Source of the DNA: Vagococcus hydrophili
GTDB lineage: Bacteria; Bacillota; Bacilli; Lactobacillales; Vagococcaceae
Direction of reading: 5' to 3'
Assembly: GCF_011304195.1 (NCBI RefSeq)
Contig: NZ_CP049887.1
Span: forward strand, 62,001 to 126,000
DNA length: 64,000 nucleotides
The notes below the pieces were generated by a model. It had not been told where the DNA came from, searched no databases, and saw nothing but the letters and a program-made list of their open reading frames with translations. Made by a program: the position numbers and the translations under genes. Every line of letters starts with the position of its first letter. Position 1 is the first letter of the stretch. This document shows positions 45,378 through 55,971 of the stretch, piece by piece.

Positions 45378-46322
45378 TTAATACAGCACTTGCCATACAA
45401 GTTGTTCACAGACATTCTGAAAACTAACATTTGCCTCTAATTTTTTTCTTGCAGTGATTATCACTTCAATAGCATTATTATATCGTTCTTTAGAAAAAGA
45501 GTCCAAAGCAACTTGTTCTTTTAATTCTAATCGGTACATATTTAGCAATATATCAAGAATTAAAAACTGTTGTTCTTTATCTTTCCCTAATTTTACTAAA
45601 TGTTGTTGAACAAATATAAAAGCTAATGCATTTTTTTTATCTAAATACTGAAACCATTTAGACACAGTTTCTCTAGCACTATTAAACCACTCATCACTTG
45701 ATAATTCAACTGCCTTTTTTTTAGATTCAGAAAGTTCTACAATTAATTCAACTTGTTTTTTCGTAAGAGAGCTTTCTTTACTGACCTCTGCAAGAAGGGC
45801 TGATTTGGACGTAGGATGCAAATAAATTTGCTGACACCTTGATTGAATCGTCGATAATATTCTATTGCTATTGTTCGTCAGAAAGAAGATATGCATCATG
45901 CCGTCTGGTTCTTCAATAAATTTTAATAAACTATTAGCCGCACTGACTGTCATTTTTTCAGCATTTTTTATAATTAACGCCTTTTTTCTTGATTCCATTC
46001 CACTTCTAATAAATGTTTGTTTGATATCTCTAATTTGATCTACCTTAATCGTTTGTCCGTCCGGTTCAATGGTTGTCACATCTGGAAAATCTTGACTAAC
46101 TATCCGTTGACAATTATTACAAAGGCCACAGGGTAGATGGTTCTCTGTTTCTTCACAAAAAATGGATTGAGCTAACCAAAGTGAAAAAACATAAGCTGAT
46201 TCTATTTCTTTACTTTCCATTAAATAGGCATGGGTCAATTTATTTTTAAGTAAAACTTTTTCAAATAAACTACTTAGCCTTGGCTGTTCCTCTTTAACTT
46301 TATCTTTTAATAATTTTTCCAT
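45378..46322 (-). CDS. holB: DNA polymerase III delta' subunit
   Basis: 314-residue clamp-loader subunit. AAA+ fold with a zinc finger (CGLCNNCQRI) and SRC-type sensor motif (STIQSRCQQ). As expected for delta', no functional Walker A is present. ATG overlaps the darA stop (TAATG). Confidence 0.95.
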   Translation of the reverse strand: MEKLLKDKVKEEQPRLSSLFEKVLLKNKLTHAYLMESKEIESAYVFSLWLAQSIFCEETENHLPCGLCNNCQRIVSQDFPDVTTIEPDGQTIKVDQIRDIKQTFIRSGMESRKKALIIKNAEKMTVSAANSLLKFIEEPDGMMHIFFLTNNSNRILSTIQSRCQQIYLHPTSKSALLAEVSKESSLTKKQVELIVELSESKKKAVELSSDEWFNSARETVSKWFQYLDKKNALAFIFVQQHLVKLGKDKEQQFLILDILLNMYRLELKEQVALDSFSKERYNNAIEVIITARKKLEANVSFQNVCEQLVWQVLY

Positions 46323-46651
46323 TAAAACTGATGGAATCCGTCAACTGGTAATTCAAACACAGTGGCACCGCCGACTTGAATTTCAATGGGATAACTAGAA
46401 TGTGCATCCATTGACATATCAAAAGTTACTGGTGACGTTACGTATTGTTCTCTTGTCTGACAGGTTTCTTTAATAATATTTAAGACCTCTTCTACTCGCT
46501 CATCTTCAATCCCGATAATAAAGGTTGTGTTTCCTGCTCGTAAAAAACCTCCTGTTGTAGATAATTTAGTCGCACGAACATTCCCTTGATTAAATTCAGT
46601 TGACAAACGGTTACTATCTTTATCTTGAACAATTGCTAATAACAATTTCAT
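46322..46651 (-). CDS. darA: Cyclic-di-AMP receptor DarA (PII-like)
   Basis: 109-residue PII-like trimeric signalling protein (YaaQ/PstA) that binds c-di-AMP; its output is still poorly understood. Matches the family over its whole length: MKLLLAIVQDKDSNRLS, STTGGFLRAGNTTFIIG. ATG at 46651 with AAAGGTGG. Between tmk and holB as in B. subtilis. Confidence 0.93.
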   Translation of the reverse strand: MKLLLAIVQDKDSNRLSTEFNQGNVRATKLSTTGGFLRAGNTTFIIGIEDERVEEVLNIIKETCQTREQYVTSPVTFDMSMDAHSSYPIEIQVGGATVFELPVDGFHQF

Positions 46652-46670
46652 TGCGATGACCACCTTTCAC

Positions 46671-47315
46671 TTATTTAAAAATAGAAGGATATTTATCCTT
46701 AATTAAATCATAACAATTTTTTACAACTTTTTCTATATTATCTTCTGTATCAACTAAAACAATTCTTTCAGAATGCTCCTTTACTAACTCTAGGTAAGCT
46801 GATCTCACCTTTTTATGAAAGTCTAGGGATTCATTATCTAAGCGGTCGAGCTCTGATTCTTTTCGACCACGATTAATTCTTTCTAAGCCAACTTCAGAAG
46901 GAACATCTAAGTAAATGGTTAAATCCGGATAGTGCCCCTCAATTGCAAAATCATTAATGTTTTGTACTGCAGCTTTGCCAATTTCTCGACCCACACCTTG
47001 ATAGGCAATCGAGCTATCAATAAAACGATCACACAGGACTAATTTCCCTTCCTTTAATGATGGTAACACTTTTTGTACTAGATGTTGTCTTCTTGCAGCT
47101 GCATAAAGTAATGCTTCTGTTCGTTCATCCATCTCAATATTTTTAGGATCTAAGATCACCTGACGAATTTGTTCTGCTATTGGAATACCGCCTGGTTCTC
47201 TTGTTGTCACAACCTCTCTATTAATGTCATTCATTAATAGTTGGCTTAATTCATTAACCACCGTTGTTTTCCCAGCACCATCTGGACCTTCTAACGTAAT
47301 AAAAATTCCTTGCAT
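46671..47315 (-). CDS. tmk: Thymidylate kinase
   Basis: Phosphorylates dTMP to dTDP. 214 residues; P-loop EGPDGAGKTT (residues 8-17), DR(Y/F) motif LCDRFIDSSIAYQG, and LID region RINRGRKESELDRLD. AAAGGAG before the ATG. Confidence 0.97.
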   Translation of the reverse strand: MQGIFITLEGPDGAGKTTVVNELSQLLMNDINREVVTTREPGGIPIAEQIRQVILDPKNIEMDERTEALLYAAARRQHLVQKVLPSLKEGKLVLCDRFIDSSIAYQGVGREIGKAAVQNINDFAIEGHYPDLTIYLDVPSEVGLERINRGRKESELDRLDNESLDFHKKVRSAYLELVKEHSERIVLVDTEDNIEKVVKNCYDLIKDKYPSIFK

Positions 47316-47334
47316 CTTTATCTGCTCCTTTTAT

Positions 47335-47931
47335 CTACAATTCAGTTCGTCCTTCAACTGCTTTTAGTAATGTAATTTCATCTGCGTACTCAATATCACT
47401 ACCTACTGACAAACCATGAGCCAAGCGTGTCACTTTAATTCCAGCTGGTTTAATTAAGCGTGACAGGTACATAGCCGTTGCTTCCCCATCTGTTGTGGCA
47501 TTGGTTGCAATAATGACCTCTGTAATTTCATCCCCGTGGAGACGTTTAATTAATGAAGCAATATTCAAATCATCTGGACCAGTGCCATCCATCGGTGATA
47601 AAACACCATTTAATACATGATACAGACCCTTGTACTCTCGCATTTTTTCCATAGACATCACATCTTTTGTTTCTTCTACGACTAAAATAATACTTTTATC
47701 TCGGTTACTATCACGGCAAATATCACAGGTTGCCTCATCTGTAATGTTTCCACAAATTGAACAGTAGTGAAGATCTCTTTTAACGCTGATTAAAGATTTA
47801 GCAAACTCAGTTACATCTTCTTCTCTCATGTTAATGGTATAAAAAGCAAGTCTAGTGGCTGTTTTAGCCCCAATACCTGGTAATTTCATATAACTTTCGA
47901 TTAATTTCGCTATTGGCGCTGGATAATACAT
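47335..47931 (-). CDS. recR: Recombination mediator RecR
   Basis: 198-residue ring-forming DNA-repair protein acting with RecF/RecO. HhH segment [15 protein letters not shown], four-Cys zinc finger [16 protein letters not shown] (near 57-72), Toprim domain beginning ILVVEE. RBS AGAAGGAAG. A terminator separates it from ybaB. Confidence 0.97.
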   Translation of the reverse strand: MYYPAPIAKLIESYMKLPGIGAKTATRLAFYTINMREEDVTEFAKSLISVKRDLHYCSICGNITDEATCDICRDSNRDKSIILVVEETKDVMSMEKMREYKGLYHVLNGVLSPMDGTGPDDLNIASLIKRLHGDEITEVIIATNATTDGEATAMYLSRLIKPAGIKVTRLAHGLSVGSDIEYADEITLLKAVEGRTEL

Positions 47932-47956
47932 ACTTACTTCCTTCTTTCTTTCTCAT

Positions 47957-47988
47957 AAAAGAGGCTGACTTTTTTAGTCAGCCTCTTT
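47957..47988 (-). terminator. Terminator between ybaB and recR
   Basis: Stem AAGAGGCTGACT / AGTCAGCCTCTT with T-rich flanks. Confidence 0.88.
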
Positions 47989-47997
47989 ATTTTACTA

Positions 47998-48312
47998 TTA
48001 GAATCCAGGGATATTTTTAGTATATTGTCCCATCATTTTTTCTGATTCCACTTCGATTTTTTCTAAACAGTTGTTTGTTGCAGCTAAGACTAAATCTTGT
48101 GTCATTTCAGCATCTTCTGGGTCAAGAACATCTGGGTTGATTTTAACATCCACCACTTTTTTCTCACCTGTCATTGTAATAATAACTAAGCCATTACCAG
48201 CTTCACCAGTAAATTCCATTTTGTCTAATTGACCTTTTGTTTCTGTCATTTCTTTTTGCATTTTTTGCATTTGTTTCATCATGCCTTGCATATTTCCCAT
48301 TCCACGCATCAT
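47998..48312 (-). CDS. YbaB/EbfC nucleoid-associated protein
   Basis: 104-residue DNA-binding dimer. Met/Gln-rich N-terminal helix (MRGMGNMQGMMKQMQKMQ) and the conserved GNGLVIITMTGEKKVVDVKINPDVL. Located between dnaX and recR, the invariant family position. Confidence 0.95.
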   Translation of the reverse strand: MMRGMGNMQGMMKQMQKMQKEMTETKGQLDKMEFTGEAGNGLVIITMTGEKKVVDVKINPDVLDPEDAEMTQDLVLAATNNCLEKIEVESEKMMGQYTKNIPGF

Positions 48313-48333
48313 AATAATCTCTCCTCTATTGTT

Positions 48334-50031
48334 TTAATCTTCAATTATATTTACTAAAGAACCAAATAATTCTTTGGCTTCTTCAATCACTGGATCTTTT
48401 TCTTCTGTTTTTGGTGCTTCTCCTGATTCACCAGGTTCCATTTGAGAGATAAATGATTGTCTTAATTCAGACCACTGATCTCTTGGAACACTAATTAAAT
48501 TAGGTGAATATCTAATTAATCGCTCAAAGCCATTTTTAATAGCAAAAAGTAAATCCTCATCTTGACTTGCTTTTTGACACAAAATCTCATAATCAAAGGC
48601 AATGATTAAACTGTCATCACTTGCTGCTACAGGCTCACTTGCTTTGATCATGGCTCTTTGAGTCACTGATAAGAACTGCAGCAACTCATCCCAAGCTCCC
48701 TTAACAGAAACTAACTGAGGTTTCGTCGCTTTTTGCAACACTTGATATACTTGCTCAGTTGGAATTCGATAAGTTGGTACCTTAGCTTTTTTAGTATTCT
48801 GAGAGCTACTCGCTTGTTGATTGTTAGTGTTTTGAGCAATTCCTGTTGTTTTTAATTGATGTAATTCTTTTTCTAAAGTCATGACTTTATCCATTAAATT
48901 TTGAATTTCAGGTAAGTCAACGTTCCCTTGTTGTTCAGTTGGTGCAGTCATTTTTGCCGTTGATAACTTAACTGTCATCACTTCTAAATAAACAGTTGGC
49001 TGGTGACTATAGCGAATCTCTTTTTGGGTTTCGTTTAATTCATTAATAAGCTGATATAACTCATCTGTTTTAACTAATTCACTTAATTTTTTGAAACTCT
49101 CTGTTATCAGTCCCACTTGTCCTTCTAAAACATTTGGTGCTTTTTGATAGACTAATAAATCACGACAATACAGAAGTAAGTTTTCTACAATTCGATTACT
49201 TTCTTTACCTTCTGTTAGTAACTGATTTAAAACTGATAAAGCTGCTTCTGTTTCACTGGACACACAGTGTTCTAAATAGGCATCCATGATTTCATTTGTT
49301 AAACTACCTGTTACCTCTAAAGCGTCTTGAGTAGTCAATTTGTCTCCACTAAAAGAAATAGCCTGATCTAAAATACTTAAAGCATCCCGCATTCCGCCTT
49401 CAGCAGATCTTGAAATAATTTTTAACGCTGCTTCTTCATAGGCAATATCTTTAGCCTTTAAAATAGTTGTTAAATGCTCTTCAATATCTTCAATGCCGAT
49501 TCGTTTAAAATCAAATCGCTGGGTTCTTGAAATAATCGTCGCAGGTATCTTATGTGGTTCAGTTGTTGCTAAAATGAAAACAACATGTTTTGGAGGTTCT
49601 TCCAATGTTTTTAAAAGGGCATTAAATGCACCTGTTGAAAGCATATGGACTTCATCTATAATATATACTTTATATGTGACTTGAGTGGGAGCATATTTAA
49701 CCTTATCACGAATATCACGGATTTCTTCCACACCGTTATTACTTGCCGCATCAATTTCAATCACATCGTTGACCCGACCTTCTGTAATACCAACACAGTC
49801 TTCACATTGATTACATGGTTCACCATTAACAGAGTGTTTACAGTTAATTGCTTTAGCAAAAACTTTTGCTGCACTTGTCTTTCCTGTACCTCTGGGGCCT
49901 GTAAAGAGATAGGCATGGGATACTTTTTCTTGAACAATCGCATTTTTCAATGTTTGCGTAATCATCTTTTGTCCGACCATGTCGTCAAAAGTCTGCGATC
50001 GCCATTCACGATACAAAGCTTGATATGCCAA
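48334..50031 (-). CDS. dnaX: DNA polymerase III gamma/tau subunit
   Basis: 565-residue clamp-loader ATPase. Walker A GPRGTGKTS (near 45-53), zinc finger with four Cys (...CNQCEDCVG), Walker B IIDEVHML, SRC sensor ISRTQRFDF; tau-specific C-terminal part from about 370. The TTG at 50031 gives the canonical M-A-Y-Q-A-L-Y-R start with AGAGGAG 7 bases upstream; the in-frame upstream frame lacks support. Heads the replication block. Confidence 0.96.
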   Translation of the reverse strand: MAYQALYREWRSQTFDDMVGQKMITQTLKNAIVQEKVSHAYLFTGPRGTGKTSAAKVFAKAINCKHSVNGEPCNQCEDCVGITEGRVNDVIEIDAASNNGVEEIRDIRDKVKYAPTQVTYKVYIIDEVHMLSTGAFNALLKTLEEPPKHVVFILATTEPHKIPATIISRTQRFDFKRIGIEDIEEHLTTILKAKDIAYEEAALKIISRSAEGGMRDALSILDQAISFSGDKLTTQDALEVTGSLTNEIMDAYLEHCVSSETEAALSVLNQLLTEGKESNRIVENLLLYCRDLLVYQKAPNVLEGQVGLITESFKKLSELVKTDELYQLINELNETQKEIRYSHQPTVYLEVMTVKLSTAKMTAPTEQQGNVDLPEIQNLMDKVMTLEKELHQLKTTGIAQNTNNQQASSSQNTKKAKVPTYRIPTEQVYQVLQKATKPQLVSVKGAWDELLQFLSVTQRAMIKASEPVAASDDSLIIAFDYEILCQKASQDEDLLFAIKNGFERLIRYSPNLISVPRDQWSELRQSFISQMEPGESGEAPKTEEKDPVIEEAKELFGSLVNIIED

Positions 50032-50159
50032 TTTCATTCTCCTCTCAATTAAAAACTCATCCTCCATTATAATGGAAAAAACAAGAAATTACCATCCAGA
50101 CTATTAGATTTATTCTCTTTTAAAGCGAAAGTTCACTTTAGTTTACTTCTTACCTTAGC

Positions 50160-50184
50160 TTCCTTAAAATAAGCGTAAGGAAGT
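50160..50184 (+). promoter_or_regulatory. Hairpin that hides the hydrolase ribosome-binding site
   Basis: CTTCCTTA (50160-50167) and TAAGGAAG (50177-50184) form a perfect 8-bp hairpin. The 3' arm is the Shine-Dalgarno sequence of the next gene, so folding would reduce its translation. Confidence 0.5.
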
Positions 50185-50191
50185 GATTATA

Positions 50192-50953
50192 TTGACATTA
50201 ACCATTCGAAAAAGAATGATCCAACATATCCCAGTTTTAGAAGTAGTTCCTACTGAATTTTTAAATGAGCCTTTATCCCTAGTTATTTACTATCACGGTT
50301 GGCAAACAAAGAAAGAATTGGCTCTAACAGCCAGCAAAAAAATTGCTCAAGAAAATATTCGTGTTATCTTGCCAGATAGTATGTATCACGGCGAGCGAAA
50401 AATTGAGAATCGTTCTATGATTCCCTCTTTTGTTTTTTGGTCAACGCTCCAGTATAACTTAAGTGAGTTTCCTATGATTAAAAATTTCTATCAAAAAAGA
50501 GGGTTAATTCAAGAGGATAATCTTGGTGTCGCAGGTTTCTCTATGGGTGGTATGACAACTGCTGCACTTTTAACCCGATACCCCGAAATAAAAGTCGCTG
50601 CTATTTTAATGGGCTCACCTAATTTTGAATCCTTTATTAGTCGAACAGCCGCTTATATCCAAAAAGAGGAAGGACACTACCCAGATTATTTAGTCGACTT
50701 ATTTTCATGGACTAAAACTTATGATCTCAGTAAAATGCCAGAGAAAATCGCCGGTCGTCCCCTTTATTTTTGGCACGGGACCGATGATCAAAAACTTCCC
50801 TATGATGTCACCTATCAGTTTTACCGAGATCACAAAGACCAAGTTTATGGTCGCCAAATGTCTTTTGAAACAGGTGAAGGAGAACCTCATATTCTAACAA
50901 TTGATATTATGAACAAAACAGGAAAATTTTTCGTTCAACATTTCAGTGATTAA
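50192..50953 (+). CDS. Alpha/beta hydrolase (YitV-like)
   Basis: 253-residue serine hydrolase. Oxyanion region YYHGWQTKKE, nucleophile elbow GFSMGGMTTAA (Ser near 120), catalytic Asp in WHGTDDQKLPY and His near GEGEPHIL. Resembles YitV/prolyl-oligopeptidase-type esterases; substrate unknown. TTG at 50192 is the best start; an upstream GTG is too close to the AAGGAAG. Its 3' end overlaps the convergent NdpA-like gene by 4 bases. Confidence 0.85.
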   Translation: MTLTIRKRMIQHIPVLEVVPTEFLNEPLSLVIYYHGWQTKKELALTASKKIAQENIRVILPDSMYHGERKIENRSMIPSFVFWSTLQYNLSEFPMIKNFYQKRGLIQEDNLGVAGFSMGGMTTAALLTRYPEIKVAAILMGSPNFESFISRTAAYIQKEEGHYPDYLVDLFSWTKTYDLSKMPEKIAGRPLYFWHGTDDQKLPYDVTYQFYRDHKDQVYGRQMSFETGEGEPHILTIDIMNKTGKFFVQHFSD

Positions 50954-51942
50954 AACTTGCTAATAACTTCTTCCACATTTTTAATCATGACTGAAATCGT
51001 TCCATCAGGATTGTTAATAAATTCAATTAAATCTTTGTCTTTATAAATATCAGCTGGAATACTTAATTCGATCCCATTGGTTAATTTAAATTTTTGCATG
51101 CTGTATTTTTTTTCATATTTGGGAATATTACTTGGAATTTCTTCTGAGAATTTAGTTTGTTCAATCATCTCATAATATTCCTGTTTCGCAGATTCGTTGG
51201 TATCAAAAACGGCTTCTGCGATTTTTTCTTTACTAATCGTTCCCGTTTCCTCAATACTTTCAAAAATAGCTTGTTGCGTTTGGCTCATGCTGACGTACTC
51301 TTCTTCATTGTACTTATTGGCCACTTCTTTCACTGCTTTTTTAATGATCTTTAGATTTTCAGTCACCGTTGGCTTGGGATCTACTTGTAAAAAACGCTCT
51401 GAAAAGAAAAGACGCTTTTGACCTTCAAAGCTATATTTTTTTTCAACAATTTCAAGTTCAAAAGTTTCTTGATTAATTAAACAACATTCATCTATCCTTT
51501 GCGTCATAGAAGGAAAAATCGTTTTGTTTAAAATGATATTGTTTTGCATCTTATCTTCAACATAAGTCACATGATGAGTAAAACTCGGCTTATAATTGAA
51601 CTTAATCATCCCAAATTTTGGTAAACCATTCATCTCCTCAAGTTCAACAATCAAAAGATCTCCACTTGGTGCATCCTCTGAAATAGCTAAGCTATCAAAA
51701 ACCATTTGAGCAATTTCAGAAGATTTATCAACAAAATCTAAGTCCTCATTGGTCATCAAATGATAAAATTCTGACGTTTGATTCAGGATTCCAGATTTGT
51801 ACTCAGCCTTTTCTAAACGTTTCAAAACAGAATCCAAATATTGTTTTACTGCGTATTCTTTTAATTCTAATTCCTTTTGAGAACAGATTAAACTCCCTGC
51901 CTCACGGTCAATAATATGTAAGATTGCTTTTTTTATTTCCAT
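50950..51942 (-). CDS. NdpA-like nucleoid-associated protein
   Basis: 330-residue member of the 37-kDa nucleoid-associated protein family (PF04245; E. coli YejK/NdpA). N-terminal KKAILHIIDREAGS and the conserved GMIKFNYKPSFTHHV. Family role unknown despite its name. Monocistronic, with the galU terminator upstream. Confidence 0.85.
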   Translation of the reverse strand: MEIKKAILHIIDREAGSLICSQKELELKEYAVKQYLDSVLKRLEKAEYKSGILNQTSEFYHLMTNEDLDFVDKSSEIAQMVFDSLAISEDAPSGDLLIVELEEMNGLPKFGMIKFNYKPSFTHHVTYVEDKMQNNIILNKTIFPSMTQRIDECCLINQETFELEIVEKKYSFEGQKRLFFSERFLQVDPKPTVTENLKIIKKAVKEVANKYNEEEYVSMSQTQQAIFESIEETGTISKEKIAEAVFDTNESAKQEYYEMIEQTKFSEEIPSNIPKYEKKYSMQKFKLTNGIELSIPADIYKDKDLIEFINNPDGTISVMIKNVEEVISKF

Positions 51943-52001
51943 ATAAACACCTTTATCCTTTAATGAAATAAGTTACAACTACTAATATGTACTCTTCAAT
52001 G

Positions 52002-52032
52002 AAAAAGAAGCTGATCTTAATGTCAGCCTCTT
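52002..52032 (-). terminator. Intrinsic terminator of the hprK-lgt-gpsA-galU operon
   Basis: Minus-strand stem AAGAGGCTGA / TCAGCTTCTT followed by T-rich sequence. Confidence 0.85.
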
Positions 52033-52069
52033 TCTTATTTATACAAATAATGTTACTCCTAAGAGAACA

Positions 52070-52975
52070 TTATTCTTTCTCTTTTTTCTTTTTCTCATCT
52101 TTACGCAAGTCATCACTTAAATCTAAAATAAGTTGTTTTAAATCATCTTTGATTTGTGGGTGTTTTAAGCCGTACTCAATACTTGTTTTCATAAAGCCAA
52201 ATTTATCACCAACATCGTATCTTGTTCCTGTAAATTTATGGGCAAATACTCGTTGTGTTTTATTTAACGTATCAATTGCATCTGTTAATTGGATTTCATT
52301 TCCTGCACCTGGGTGTTGGTTTTCTAAGATATTGAAAATTTCAGGTGTTAATAGGTAACGTCCGATGATAGCCATATTACTTGGCGCATCTTCCACAGCA
52401 GGTTTTTCAACAAAATTAATAACGTTGAACAAGTTTTTCTCAACTTCTTGACCTGGGTTGATGATACCATATTTAGACACATCTTCTTGTGGCACGTCCA
52501 TGACAGCAATAGTTGAAGCATGTGTGCTTTCATAATTATCCATTAATTGTCTTGTCAAAGGCACTTTATCTTCCATTAAGTCATCACCTAACATGACAAC
52601 AAAAGGTTCATTACCTACAAATGATTTCGCTTGAAGTACCGCATGACCTAAGCCAAGTGGGTGTGATTGGCGAATAAAATGTAAGTTTAAGCCTGTTGTT
52701 TCAGTGACTAATTGTAATAAATCTGTTTTACCTTTTTCTTTTAAGTTCATTTCTAATTCTAAGTTAGAATCAAAATGATCTTCAATGGGGCGTTTAGCTT
52801 TCCCTGTAACAATTAAAATATCTTCGATTCCCGCAGCTCTTGCTTCTTCTACGATAAATTGAATTGTTGGTTTATCAACGATTGGTAACATTTCTTTGGC
52901 CATTGCTTTAGTTGCTGGTAAAAATCTTGTTCCTAACCCCGCAGCTGGGATAATCGCTTTTCTTACTTTTTGCAT
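52070..52975 (-). CDS. galU: UTP-glucose-1-phosphate uridylyltransferase
   Basis: Makes UDP-glucose for glycolipid and wall polymers. 301 residues; nucleotide-binding [18 protein letters not shown] at the N-terminus and FVEKP near 170. Start at 52975 after TAGGAG. Final gene of hprK-lgt-gpsA-galU. Confidence 0.97.
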   Translation of the reverse strand: MQKVRKAIIPAAGLGTRFLPATKAMAKEMLPIVDKPTIQFIVEEARAAGIEDILIVTGKAKRPIEDHFDSNLELEMNLKEKGKTDLLQLVTETTGLNLHFIRQSHPLGLGHAVLQAKSFVGNEPFVVMLGDDLMEDKVPLTRQLMDNYESTHASTIAVMDVPQEDVSKYGIINPGQEVEKNLFNVINFVEKPAVEDAPSNMAIIGRYLLTPEIFNILENQHPGAGNEIQLTDAIDTLNKTQRVFAHKFTGTRYDVGDKFGFMKTSIEYGLKHPQIKDDLKQLILDLSDDLRKDEKKKKEKE

Positions 52976-52993
52976 GTTTGACACTCCTAGTTT

Positions 52994-54004
52994 TTAGAAT
53001 TCTTGTTCTGATTTATGTTCACGTAACATAATTTCTTTAACGACTTTATTTACTTCTTCATTCTCATAAATTACTTTATAGATTGTTTCAGTGATAGGCA
53101 TATCTATTTTTAAATCTCTTGATAATTCATAAGCAGCTTTGGTTGTTGAGACTCCTTCAACAATCATGCCCATGTTCTCTAAGACATTTTCTAAACTTTG
53201 ACCTTTACCTAATAAATCACCGGCACGCCAGTTTCTTGAGTGAACACTTGTACAAGTTACGGCTAAGTCACCCACACCACTTAATCCGATAAAAGTTAAT
53301 GGGTCTGCTCCCATAGCCACACCTAAACGACTAATTTCAGCCAAACCTCTCGTCATAATAGCTGCCCGAGCATTGTCTCCGTAACCTAAACCATGTAACG
53401 CCCCTGAACCTAAAGCAATAATGTTTTTTAAGGCTGCTCCTAGTTCAACGCCAATCACATCTTGGTTGGTGTAAATTCGGAAATACTCATTAGAAAATAG
53501 TTTTTGAACGTATTCAGCATTTTCTAAATTTTTTGCTGCTGCTGTAATCGTAGTCACATCTTTAACTGCTACTTCTTCAGCATGACTTGGTCCTGATAAA
53601 ACAACCACGTCTTTTCTTTTATTTTCTGGTATTTCTTCGATTAAAATTTCAGAAATACGTTTGTGTGTCTCTTGTTCTAACCCTTTACTCGCATGAATAA
53701 TAACAGGTTGATTGTGACAGACTTCCACAAATTTTTGTGCAACATTACGAATTGCTTTGGTAGGCACAACAAATAAAACCGCGTCAGCATCTTTCACACA
53801 GACTTCTAATTCTGAAGTTGCCTTTAGCTCCTCTGGTAATTGCACATCTGATAAGTAACGCTTATTGGTATGGTTTTCATTTATTTCTGTGATTTGCTCT
53901 GGATGGTGCCCCCAAATAGTGACATCATGCCCATTTTCAATTAAAACCATTGCAAGTGCGGTTCCCCAAGAACCAGCTCCAAGCACAGCTACTTTTTGCT
54001 TCAT
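52994..54004 (-). CDS. gpsA: NAD(P)H-dependent glycerol-3-phosphate dehydrogenase
   Basis: Supplies sn-glycerol-3-phosphate for phospholipid and teichoic acid synthesis, the opposite direction to GlpO at the left edge. 336 residues; [13 protein letters not shown] Rossmann motif, catalytic Lys in [23 protein letters not shown]. Confidence 0.97.
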   Translation of the reverse strand: MKQKVAVLGAGSWGTALAMVLIENGHDVTIWGHHPEQITEINENHTNKRYLSDVQLPEELKATSELEVCVKDADAVLFVVPTKAIRNVAQKFVEVCHNQPVIIHASKGLEQETHKRISEILIEEIPENKRKDVVVLSGPSHAEEVAVKDVTTITAAAKNLENAEYVQKLFSNEYFRIYTNQDVIGVELGAALKNIIALGSGALHGLGYGDNARAAIMTRGLAEISRLGVAMGADPLTFIGLSGVGDLAVTCTSVHSRNWRAGDLLGKGQSLENVLENMGMIVEGVSTTKAAYELSRDLKIDMPITETIYKVIYENEEVNKVVKEIMLREHKSEQEF

Positions 54005-54097
54005 TCTATAATGCTCCTTTAAAATAATTACTTATTTACTTCATTCAGTTTATCATAGAACACCGTTTATGATAAGCAAAAAAAAGAAAGGTCAGAA

Positions 54098-54925
54098 TTA
54101 ACCTTTCTCTTTCCCCTTTGTTCTATCATAAAAAACAAGTTCTTTGTTCTTTCTTCTGTAAATCATTAAGCCGGTAGCGACAACAAATAGTCCAGCTGAA
54201 AGGATTTGGGACACACGAATCACGTCACCAATCATTAAACTATCCGTTCTCATCCCTTCAATAAAGAAACGACCTAGTGAATACCACATCACATAAATTA
54301 ATGCCACTTCTCCTTCTTTCAGGAAGTTTGGCTTTCTTCTTAGTAGAATTAACACAATAAACCCTAAAACATTCCAAACACTTTCATAAAGGAAAGTAGG
54401 TTGACGGTATTTACCATCAATCAACATGTTTTCAATAATAAATTTAGGTAAGTGAAGTGATTCTAAGAAATCAAGACTAACAACGCCACCAAAGGCTTCA
54501 TGATTCATAAAATTACCCCAGCGACCAATTCCTTGGGCTAAGATTACACTTGGTGCTGCCACATCTAAAAAGCGCCAAGTTGGTATAAAACGATGACGAG
54601 TAAAGATATAAACAACAATCCCGCCTGCAATCAAACCGCCATAAATGGCCAAGCCACCATTTCTAATCGCTAATATCTCACCTGGATTTTGAGCATAGTA
54701 TTCCCATTCAAAAATCACATAGTAAAGTCTAGCACCTACAATCGAAATTGGTAATGCCCAAAGCATTAAATCAACCACATCATCTTCTCTTAATCCTACT
54801 CTTTCAGCTTCTTTAGATGCCATCCATGACACTAAAACAATCGCTGAGACAATAATTATGGCGTACCACTGAATCTCGATACCAAAAATTTTAAAAGCTG
54901 TCGGGTTGACTGTTAAAAAATTCAT
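54098..54925 (-). CDS. lgt: Prolipoprotein diacylglyceryl transferase
   Basis: 275-residue membrane enzyme transferring diacylglycerol from phosphatidylglycerol to lipobox Cys. Seven TM segments; signature GGLAIYGGLIAGG and GRWGNFMNHEAFGG (near 140). Four bases downstream of hprK. Confidence 0.97.
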   Translation of the reverse strand: MNFLTVNPTAFKIFGIEIQWYAIIIVSAIVLVSWMASKEAERVGLREDDVVDLMLWALPISIVGARLYYVIFEWEYYAQNPGEILAIRNGGLAIYGGLIAGGIVVYIFTRHRFIPTWRFLDVAAPSVILAQGIGRWGNFMNHEAFGGVVSLDFLESLHLPKFIIENMLIDGKYRQPTFLYESVWNVLGFIVLILLRRKPNFLKEGEVALIYVMWYSLGRFFIEGMRTDSLMIGDVIRVSQILSAGLFVVATGLMIYRRKNKELVFYDRTKGKEKG

Positions 54926-54928
54926 TCA

Positions 54929-55861
54929 TTATTCTCCATTTCCAGAAGAATTTTCTTCTATTAGTTGAGCTAAGTTATCTTCAAATTTCTTCGTTGCATC
55001 ATAGCCCATTGTTTTTGCTCTAAAGTTCATTGCAGCCACTTCAATAATCGTCGCCACATTACGCCCTGTTGATACTGGAATCGTAATTCTTGGTACAGGC
55101 ACGTTAGCTAAAGAAATTGACTCTGTGGCACTTCCTAATCGGTCATACGTGTTGTCAGTCTTCCAATCTTGAAGATTGACAACTAGTTGGATTTGAGATC
55201 TATTTCTAACTGAACTTGCACCAAACAAATTCATAATATCAATAATTCCCACACCACGAATTTCCATTAAATGCTCTAAGATTTTTGGGGCTTCTCCCAC
55301 AACTGATCTCTCATCTTGACGATAAATATCAACGCGGTCATCTGCAATCAACCTGTGTCCCTTTTTAATCAACTCAAGACCCGTTTCGCTTTTACCAATT
55401 CCACTACTACCTTGAATTAAAACACCTAACCCATAGACTTCCACTAACACCCCGTGAATTGAAACACGTTCTGCTAATTGGCTTTCTAAAAAATTAGAAA
55501 TAATACCTGATAACCTTGATGTGGAAATCGTTGAAGTGATAATTGGAATTCCTTTTTTCTGAGTAATCTCAACTAGTTCTTCTGGAACTTTCAATCCTCT
55601 AGCAACCACAAAACATGGAACTGTTTTAGCACTTAATTTTTTAAATATAATATCTTTTTCAATCGCTGTCATTTTTTCAGCAAAGGTAATTTCTTTTTTA
55701 CCTAGCATTTGAATACGATCAGCTGGATAATAATTAAAATAGCCTGTTAATTCTAAGCCTGGGCGAGAAATTTCACTAGATTCCACGGTACGATCTAAAA
55801 ATTCTTCACCAGAATAAACATCTAATTGTAATTGATTCACAATATCTTTCATTTGTACCAT
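54929..55861 (-). CDS. hprK: HPr kinase/phosphorylase
   Basis: Phosphorylates HPr at Ser46 and so drives CcpA-mediated catabolite repression (relevant to the cre-like sites in this window). 310 residues; Walker A GSSGIGKSE (near 153), followed by HRLIADDRVDI; signature MEIRGVGIIDI near 200. ATG at 55861 with GGAAG. Confidence 0.97.
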   Translation of the reverse strand: MVQMKDIVNQLQLDVYSGEEFLDRTVESSEISRPGLELTGYFNYYPADRIQMLGKKEITFAEKMTAIEKDIIFKKLSAKTVPCFVVARGLKVPEELVEITQKKGIPIITSTISTSRLSGIISNFLESQLAERVSIHGVLVEVYGLGVLIQGSSGIGKSETGLELIKKGHRLIADDRVDIYRQDERSVVGEAPKILEHLMEIRGVGIIDIMNLFGASSVRNRSQIQLVVNLQDWKTDNTYDRLGSATESISLANVPVPRITIPVSTGRNVATIIEVAAMNFRAKTMGYDATKKFEDNLAQLIEENSSGNGE

Positions 55862-55971
55862 TATATTCACTTCCTTCACTTTGAGATTCAACCTTAACTG
55901 TTATATCTTATCACTTTATTACGTGAGTTTCTAGATTATCCGCTTACTTTGGTCAAAAAGACAAAAAACAC

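Noticed and set aside
50032-50191. Small SRP RNA gene near dnaX
   Set aside because: This is a frequent location in Firmicutes, but the interval has no SRP Alu/S-domain consensus and is too short.
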